Shown here piece after piece: positions 53,356-58,080 of a stretch of 58,080 nt of DNA (the stretch's first letter is position 1; each line of letters begins with the position of its first letter). Both the position numbers and the translations under genes were made by a program. Location of the stretch: positions 1-58,080 of the forward strand of contig NZ_JAATVY010000032.1 of the NCBI RefSeq assembly GCF_011947195.1, written 5' to 3'. The notes under the pieces were generated by a model that saw only the letters and a program-made list of their open reading frames with translations, ran no database searches and was not told the origin of the DNA. The DNA is from Planosporangium thailandense. GTDB taxonomy: Bacteria; Actinomycetota; Actinomycetes; Mycobacteriales; Micromonosporaceae.

Positions 53356-53795
53356 GGCATGACCCCCCTTCCGGTCAGTGTGATCGAGCTGGCGAGGTTG
53401 CCGCCGAACAGCGGAGCGAGGGCGGCCAGCGGGGTGACGAAGCTGAAGCGCACCTGGGTGGTGACGACGGCGTTGGCACTGGCCGCGCCGGTCGCCGGGC
53501 AGGTGGTGACGGTGTCGGTGACGCCGCGCAGGCCGGTGGTGGCGGCCTGCACCCTCGCGTCGGCGCTCTGGCCGAGCGCGGCGGCACGGGCGCCCTCCCG
53601 GGCCGCCTCAGTGAGGGTGAGCTGGGTGTTCAGCATCCGACCGAAGTCGATGACACCGAACAGGACGAACAGCAGCAGGGGTAGGACGAGGGCCATCTCC
53701 ACGGCGGCGGCTCCCTCGTCGCGGCGGGTACGCCGCCCGCGGGCCATGCCGGCCGTCGTCGAGCGCGCGACGGCCGGCATGCCCGCACGCCTCAC
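53343..53795 (-). CDS. tadE: TadE-like pseudopilin
   Basis: A 150-residue protein with the TadE signature EGAAAVEMALVLPLLLFVLFGVIDFGRM (about 27-54), the hydrophobic segment with the glutamate used by the prepilin peptidase, followed by AREGARAAALG. It is a minor pseudopilin expected to be processed and to join the Tad pilus. The GTG start overlaps the flp stop (GTGA). Upstream residues 1-26 form the basic leader, rich in Arg. Confidence 0.9.
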   Translation of the reverse strand: MRRAGMPAVARSTTAGMARGRRTRRDEGAAAVEMALVLPLLLFVLFGVIDFGRMLNTQLTLTEAAREGARAAALGQSADARVQAATTGLRGVTDTVTTCPATGAASANAVVTTQVRFSFVTPLAALAPLFGGNLASSITLTGRGVMPCVG

Positions 53796-53965
53796 AGGCT
53801 TCCGGCGATGTTCTGGAACATGGCGTTCAGCCTGCCGCCGAGCAGCGTCACGGCGCCGATGATGACAACGGCGATCAGCGCGACCATGAGGCCGTACTCC
53901 ACGGCGGTGGCACCCTGCTCGCGGGTCGCCCGCACGGCCTGCGCCTTAGCCACGAACTTCTTCAT
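53792..53965 (-). CDS. flp: Flp-type pilin
   Basis: A 57-residue major pilin precursor. The leader ends EQG and the mature N-terminus starts ATAVEYGLMVALIAVVIIGAV; cleavage after Gly18 would leave Glu23 and Tyr24 at +5 and +6, as in Flp pilins. The single hydrophobic helix builds the fibre core. GGGAGGGAACCT before the ATG is an excellent ribosome site. It is the first gene of the Tad operon and should be the most expressed. No promoter was recognised in the 125 bases upstream. Confidence 0.93.
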   Translation of the reverse strand: MKKFVAKAQAVRATREQGATAVEYGLMVALIAVVIIGAVTLLGGRLNAMFQNIAGSL

Positions 53966-54090
53966 AGGTTCCCTCCCGAGGTCCCAGGCCGACACGTTCG
54001 GTGGCCTTGAAACCACATTCGGTTAGGAAGCGGGGATCCTTTGTCCGCCGGCAGGTCGCTTTTCCCTCCGGCGGCCGGGGGACACGCCGG

Positions 54091-54888
54091 CTACAGCTCG
54101 GTGACGACCAGGTCCAGTTGACACGGCCCGGCCCCACCCCCGGCGCGCTCCTCCACCGTGTACTTGAGATCGCGCAGCGCCGTGACCAGGTCCGCCGGCG
54201 TCTCCGGCGCCGCCCCGGCCATCGCCAGGTCGCGGACCAGCCGGCCCTTCGTGGCCTTGTTGAAGTGGCTCACCACGGTGCGCTTGACCGCGCCGTCGAC
54301 CACGCGCTCGTGCAGCACCCGTACCACCGCCGTACGCCCGGCGGTCGCACCGCGGGGCGTCCACATCGACGCGTACGCGCCCGACCGCAGGTCCAGCACG
54401 AGCCCGTCGCCCGCGGCTTCGGTCAGCGCGGGCGCCATGACGCGCCGCCAGTAGGTGCCGAGCGCCCCCACGTCAGGCAACCGGACCCCGACCGGGCAGC
54501 GGTACGGCGGGATGCGGTCGTCGAGGCGTACCGCGCCCCACAGCCCCGAGAACACCAGCACCGAGCGCTCGACCAGTCGGTGTGCGCCGGCGCTCAGCGT
54601 CGGCAGGTCCAGCGCCTCGTACAGCACCCCGGTGTAGACCTGCCCCGCCGGCGCCGCCGGGGCGTCCGCGAGCCCGGCGTTGCGCCGCACCTCGGCCGCC
54701 TGGCCGGGGCTCAGACCCAGCACGGTACGGGCGGTCTCGGCGTCACCGCCCCGGCACAGCGCCACCAGCGCGTCCAGCACCTCCTGCCGCGCCGCGGTCA
54801 GGGTCGGCAGGGACAGCGCCGCCAGGTCGACCGGACCGCCCGATCCGGACGCGGCCTTGCCTTCCGATGGCGGTAGCAGGATGAGCAC
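54091..54888 (-). CDS. yaaA: YaaA-family peroxide-stress protein
   Basis: A 265-residue protein of the YaaA/DUF328 family, which in E. coli limits intracellular iron under peroxide stress and binds DNA. LILLPPSEGKA opens the protein as expected, and FSGLWGAVRLDDRIPPYRC, TYWRR and VVSHFNKATKGRLVRDLA are the conserved blocks. The GTG start has GAGGAG nine bases upstream. It lies 125 bases before the flp gene on the same strand. Only this family context suggests a peroxide link with the OhrR gene earlier in the window. Confidence 0.92.
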   Translation of the reverse strand: MLILLPPSEGKAASGSGGPVDLAALSLPTLTAARQEVLDALVALCRGGDAETARTVLGLSPGQAAEVRRNAGLADAPAAPAGQVYTGVLYEALDLPTLSAGAHRLVERSVLVFSGLWGAVRLDDRIPPYRCPVGVRLPDVGALGTYWRRVMAPALTEAAGDGLVLDLRSGAYASMWTPRGATAGRTAVVRVLHERVVDGAVKRTVVSHFNKATKGRLVRDLAMAGAAPETPADLVTALRDLKYTVEERAGGGAGPCQLDLVVTEL

Positions 54889-54982
54889 GGGTGGGACTCC
54901 TCGGGCGGTGCACGACAGGGGCCGGTCGGCGACGGGCTCGCCGGCCAGCACAGGGTACGGACATTCCGGTCGCGTACGGCGC

Positions 54983-55741
54983 TCAGCGCGCCGCAGTGAG
55001 GTGCCCGTCGCAGGACTCCGGGTCGTTGCGCGACGACTTCGTCCCGTCCGGGCAGACAGCGTTCGACCAGATCGTACGGTCGAGCTTCGCGCCGGCGAGC
55101 CGGGCGCCGCGCAGGTTGGAGTCGTAGAAGGACGCGCCGGTGAAGTCGGTGCCGCGCGCGTCCACGCCGGACAGGTCGGACCGGGTGAATCCGACGGAAG
55201 GCAGGTTGGCCCCGGACAGCTGCGCCTGTTGCAGGCCCACGTCCTCGAAGCGGGCGCCCTTCAGTCCGGCGCCGCGCAGGTCGGCGTGCGCCAGCCGGCC
55301 GCCGGTCATGTTGAGCCCCGCGGCGTCGGCCCGGCGGAGGTCGGACACCGACAGGTCGACGTCGTTGAGCCACAGGTTGCGCAGGTGGGCGGCGTACAGG
55401 TTGGCCCGGGCCAGGTTGGAGTCCGAAACGTTGCCGGTCAAGGTGGACCGTTCGAGGTTGAGGCAGAGCAGTTGCTGCTGGCTCAGGTCGACGCCGGCGA
55501 CCGTCTGCCCGGCGAAGTTCGCCCCGCCCGGACAGGTCCGGCCGTGCTCGTCGGCGGCGCCGCCGCCCCGGTTGACGGCGCCGCGACTGGCGAGGAAGGC
55601 CAGCAGCAGCGCGACGCCGACGAAGTACGCCACCCGCAGCCGCAGCGGCACCCGCTCCACGGCCGCCCGGAGGTCGCGCGCTCCCCCGGTCCCGGCTCGC
55701 CCGGTCCGCACTCGCACGGCCGTCGCTCGCATGCGGAGCAC
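54983..55741 (-). CDS. Membrane-anchored pentapeptide-repeat protein
   Basis: A 252-residue protein with a basic N-terminus and one membrane helix (about 32-50, VAYFVGVALLLAFLASRGA). The rest, outside the membrane by the positive-inside rule, is a run of pentapeptides (ANFAGQTVAGVDLS, ADLRGAGLKGARF, GTDFTGASFYDSNLRGARL) ending with WSNAVCPDGTKSSRNDPESC, where two Cys may form a disulfide, a C-terminal pattern I know from other such proteins. On the minus strand GACAAT ends six bases before the GTG start, so the message may be leaderless. Function unknown. Confidence 0.8.
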   Translation of the reverse strand: MLRMRATAVRVRTGRAGTGGARDLRAAVERVPLRLRVAYFVGVALLLAFLASRGAVNRGGGAADEHGRTCPGGANFAGQTVAGVDLSQQQLLCLNLERSTLTGNVSDSNLARANLYAAHLRNLWLNDVDLSVSDLRRADAAGLNMTGGRLAHADLRGAGLKGARFEDVGLQQAQLSGANLPSVGFTRSDLSGVDARGTDFTGASFYDSNLRGARLAGAKLDRTIWSNAVCPDGTKSSRNDPESCDGHLTAAR

Positions 55742-55789
55742 GTCCCGATTGTCCCGCCGCCGGACGGCCGCATACCACCACCACTTAAC

Positions 55790-55837
55790 GATCTTGGACG
55801 GTTGGCGGGGCTATCGGCCCGCCAACCGTCCAGGATC
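55790..55837 (-). terminator. 20-base stem hairpin after the M20 amidohydrolase gene
   Basis: GATCTTGGACGGTTGGCGGG (55790-55809) pairs with CCCGCCAACCGTCCAGGATC (55818-55837) with one mismatch and an 8-base loop. It starts four bases after the stop of the amidohydrolase gene and ends before the pentapeptide gene. No U-tract. The stem is unusually long, so it could also act as an RNase III target or protect mRNA ends. Confidence 0.75.
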
Positions 55838-55840
55838 TCG

Positions 55841-57025
55841 TCAGTGCAGGCGGCGCATGGCGAGTTCGGCGAGCAGGGCGGCGCCGTCGGCCAGGACGCT
55901 GTCGTCGAAGGCCGCGCGCGGCGAGTGGTTCGACGGAGCCGACCCGGGATCGTCGGTGACGCAGGCGCCCAGAAACAGATACGCGCCCGGGACGTTGTTC
56001 AGTACCCGCGAAAAGTCCTCGGAGCCGGTCATCGGGTTGGCCAGTTCCTCGAACCGCTCCTCGCCGAAGACCTCCCGCACCGTGTCGGCTACGAACTCGT
56101 GGTCGGCCGCATGGTTGATCGTCGCCGGGTACTCGTTGTCGTAGCGGATCTCGACCTGCAGGCCGTGCGCGGCGGCGATGCTCTGGCACAGCTGCACGCA
56201 GTACTCCCGCACCCGCGCGCCGGCCTCCGGCGTGAAGCTGCGGATCGTCGCCTCGAAGGTCGCATCGTCCGGGATGATGTTGCGCTTCGTCCCGGCGTGG
56301 AACGAGCCGACGGTCAGCACGACCGGGTCGAACACGTTGAACCGGCGGGTCACCATCGTGTGCAGTGCGGTGACCATCTCGCAGGCCACCGGTACGGGGT
56401 CGAGCGCGGTGTGCGGCGTCGAACCGTGGCCGCCGGCCCCGACGACGCGCACGAACAGCCCGTCCGAGGCGGCCATCAGCGGTCCCGGCCGGGACGCGAA
56501 CACACCTCGGGCGATCTCGGAGGACATCACGTGCAGCCCGTACGCCGCCGCGACCGGCCGGCCCGCCGCCGTCAGCACCCCTTCGGCGATCATGTGGCCC
56601 GCGCCGTCCAAGCCCTCCTCGCCCGGCTGGAACATGAAGACCACGTCGCCGGCCAGCTCGTCGCGACGGGCGGACAGCAGCCGCGCCGCCCCGACGAGGC
56701 CGGCGGTGTGCAGGTCATGGCCGCAGGCGTGCATGACGCCGTCGTGGCGGGAGCTGAACGGCTCGCCGGTCTGCTCGGCGATCGGCAGCGCGTCCATGTC
56801 GCCGCGCAGCAGCACCGCCGGCCCGGGCTGGCCGCCGCGCAGCACCGCGGTGACCGAGGTGAGGCTCGAGCCGGTGCTCAGCTCCAGCGGCAGCCCGTCG
56901 AGGGCGGCGAGGACCGTTTCCTGCGTGCGCGGCAGGCTCAGGCCGATCTCCGGTATCTGGTGCAGTTCGCGCCGCAGCGCCACCAGTTCGCCCTGTAGCT
57001 CCTTCGCGTCCTCTCGCAGGCCCAT
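55841..57025 (-). CDS. M20-family amidohydrolase
   Basis: A 394-residue dinuclear zinc amidohydrolase of the hippurate-hydrolase/IAA-amino-acid hydrolase type, which splits N-acyl amino acids. LRRELHQIPEIGLSLPRTQ opens the fold, RGDMDALPI and MHACGHDLHTAGLVGAARLL (near 90-110) carry metal ligands, FQPGEEGLDGAGHMI (near 132-146) the catalytic Glu, and PMTGSEDFSRVL the C-terminal Glu/Asp. No signal peptide, so it acts in the cytoplasm. AAGGAG is before the ATG. It is followed by a strong hairpin and is separate from the M23-like gene upstream. Confidence 0.93.
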   Translation of the reverse strand: MGLREDAKELQGELVALRRELHQIPEIGLSLPRTQETVLAALDGLPLELSTGSSLTSVTAVLRGGQPGPAVLLRGDMDALPIAEQTGEPFSSRHDGVMHACGHDLHTAGLVGAARLLSARRDELAGDVVFMFQPGEEGLDGAGHMIAEGVLTAAGRPVAAAYGLHVMSSEIARGVFASRPGPLMAASDGLFVRVVGAGGHGSTPHTALDPVPVACEMVTALHTMVTRRFNVFDPVVLTVGSFHAGTKRNIIPDDATFEATIRSFTPEAGARVREYCVQLCQSIAAAHGLQVEIRYDNEYPATINHAADHEFVADTVREVFGEERFEELANPMTGSEDFSRVLNNVPGAYLFLGACVTDDPGSAPSNHSPRAAFDDSVLADGAALLAELAMRRLH

Positions 57026-57098
57026 GGATCTCCTTACCCCGTACGACTATCGGCCCGCCAGGGTACTCCCGGGGTGTGGCAGGCCGGCGTACGAGCCG

Positions 57099-57773
57099 TC
57101 AGTAACAGACCTTCTGTCCCTTGCTGATGTACTCGTAGAAGCCCCTGCCGCAGCTCAGGTGGAACATGTGACGCGGCTGGGCGCTCTGGCCGCCGTACAG
57201 CCCGCCGGCCGGGGTGAGCTTCGCGTTGAACTGCAGGCCGAAATGCAGGTGCGGCGCGAACCCGCCGGTACCACCCGCCAGGCCGATCACCGTGGCGTCG
57301 GTGATCTGCTGCCCCGCGCTGACCAGGATCCTGCTGAGGTGGCACACGTAGCTCCACCAGCCGCCGCCGTGGTCGACGACGATGTACTGACCGCAGGTCT
57401 CCCAGCCCGCCGGCGCCCACCCCGCGTAGCGGACGGTGCCCGGCCCGCCGGGCGGGAGCACCTCGTCACCCTCGGCCAGGCCGATGTCGAGCGCGTAGAA
57501 CTGGTTCATCCGGCTGGGAGCGTCACAGTTGACGTGGTATCCCTCGCCGAAGTAGCTGCCGTTCTGCATCGCAAACCCTTGGCCGCCGTTGGCCTTGGCT
57601 GTCAGTGGCGTCTGCAGGAACTTGTCGGTCGGCCAGTCCACGCAGCCGGCGGCGGTTCGCGGGGCGATCGCGGCCGTCGCCGGTGACTGCGTGAGCGTGA
57701 GGGCGATGGCCGCGCAGACCGGGAGGCACCGGGTGAACAGGCGACGGACCTGCCGCGATGGTCGGATCATCAT
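57099..57773 (-). CDS. Secreted M23-like (LytM) peptidase-fold protein
   Basis: A 224-residue exported protein. The signal peptide runs about 10-35 (RCLPVCAAIALTLTQSPATAA). The domain resembles LytM peptidoglycan endopeptidases: DHGGGWWSYVCHLSRIL, then VIGLAGGTGGFAPHLHFGLQF, with the HLHF metal motif intact. The first metal motif, usually HxxxD, reads QFYALDIG, where the Asp is kept but the His is missing. It may therefore be an inactive wall-binding relative, or use another ligand. Six Cys suggest disulfides. A GGGGGA site favours the second of two consecutive ATGs. Gene stands alone. Confidence 0.82.
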   Translation of the reverse strand: MMIRPSRQVRRLFTRCLPVCAAIALTLTQSPATAAIAPRTAAGCVDWPTDKFLQTPLTAKANGGQGFAMQNGSYFGEGYHVNCDAPSRMNQFYALDIGLAEGDEVLPPGGPGTVRYAGWAPAGWETCGQYIVVDHGGGWWSYVCHLSRILVSAGQQITDATVIGLAGGTGGFAPHLHFGLQFNAKLTPAGGLYGGQSAQPRHMFHLSCGRGFYEYISKGQKVCY

Positions 57774-58038
57774 CGTCCCCCAATCGGATCTCCTATTGAC
57801 GCCCTTCTATCTCGATAGTTAATGACTCACAGCTAACTTTCAATCCCCTGTAACTAATTGACCGCACCCCGCGGCTCAAGATCTCCGCGATGTTGCACAT
57901 ACTGCTGTCTCCGCCCGCTCTGAACCCGCAATGCGTGCAACATTGCGACGAGAAGGGCGAGATCGTCGCGGACGCGGTCCGGCAACGTCGAGTTCGTGGA
58001 GCGGCATCTCGCCGCGGGGGACGCCGGATGAACTGACG
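57774..58038. other. Intergenic region with nested inverted repeats
   Basis: The first 90 bases are A/T-richer than the rest of the window. ATGTTGCAC (57890-57898) pairs with GTGCAACAT (57935-57943), and GCAATG (57928-57933) with CATTGC (57941-57946). No gene-like frame is convincing. A palindromic pair might be a regulator site for the M23-like gene. Confidence 0.45.
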
Positions 58039-58080
58039 TCAGGCGGCGTTCGCGCTGACGGTCACGCGGTCGCGGCCGCC
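58039..58080 (-). CDS. C-terminal end of a probable GGDEF protein (partial)
   Basis: The last 13 codons of a minus-strand gene entering from the right edge: GGRDRVTVSANAA, then TGA at 58039-58041. The GRDRV stretch is the usual end of a GGDEF domain, as in the cyclase at 4703-6316, which ends EGRDRVLLADSLAA. The short fragment gives weak evidence; other proteins can end so. Confidence 0.45.
   Translation of the reverse strand, partial: GGRDRVTVSANAA

Noticed and set aside
57950-58032. Coding-like fragment (frame ending VEFVERHLAAGDAG) before the right-edge gene
   Set aside because: Only about 16 codons look protein-like, with no start codon or homologue recognised; it may be chance in GC-rich DNA.

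Overview
The window is very GC-rich and densely packed. Start codons are ATG, GTG or TTG, gene pairs often overlap by 4 bases, and many genes appear to be leaderless. Together with an actinobacterial-type rRNA leader at the left edge, this points to a filamentous actinobacterium, most likely Micromonosporaceae (Micromonospora or Actinoplanes-like). That family placement is inferred from general resemblance; no database was searched. The content looks chromosomal. No insertion sequence, prophage, CRISPR array or tRNA was recognised.

Layout. 1-1111: leader and promoters of an rRNA operon reading leftwards out of the window, then non-coding DNA. 1112-8615: replicative polymerase dnaE, two membrane diguanylate cyclases and a flavin-reductase-like protein. 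8628-12081: an acyl-CoA ligase, its TetR-type regulator and a secreted esterase, linked by two copies of one operator-like motif. 12086-17769: a GntR / lipid-domain protein / GMC oxidoreductase operon and a MarR-MFS efflux pair with a 40-base palindrome. 17816-20635: tyrosine-phosphatase-like protein, a decayed alcohol dehydrogenase, a threonine-aldolase-like enzyme and a TfoX-like protein. 20788-23879: IclR regulator, EthD-like protein and MHS transporter. 24031-30862: secreted GH3 hydrolase, STAS protein, DUF309, a membrane protein, malQ, a LysE exporter and an MFS carboxylate transporter. 31011-40739: a DHA2 exporter fused to beta-sandwich domains, a stress protein, a hydrolase with a PH-like partner, a winged-helix regulator, an ABC-F ATPase, a LysR-trypsin pair and an OhrR-type regulator. 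40943-45748: copper genes (CopD-CtaG fusion, YcnI), a nucleotidyltransferase and a pentapeptide protein. 45769-53965: an eight-gene Flp/Tad pilus operon. 54091-58080: YaaA, a pentapeptide membrane protein, an M20 amidohydrolase, a secreted M23-like protein and the last codons of a probable third GGDEF gene.

How the genes work together. The clearest functional unit is the Tad operon, whose genes are translationally coupled from pilin to TadC; TadB carries an extracellular von Willebrand A domain and no prepilin peptidase is present. Several regulators (TetR, MarR, a winged-helix protein, LysR, OhrR) sit next to clear palindromes that overlap the promoters of their own gene or a divergent gene. 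At about nine genes a TAnnnT hexamer lies exactly six bases before the start codon, which predicts leaderless transcripts. I found no clear-cut new multi-gene defence or biosynthetic system. The least explained unit is the GntR / lipid-domain / GMC operon, followed by the vWA-TadB fusion and the exporter fused to carboxypeptidase-regulatory-like domains.
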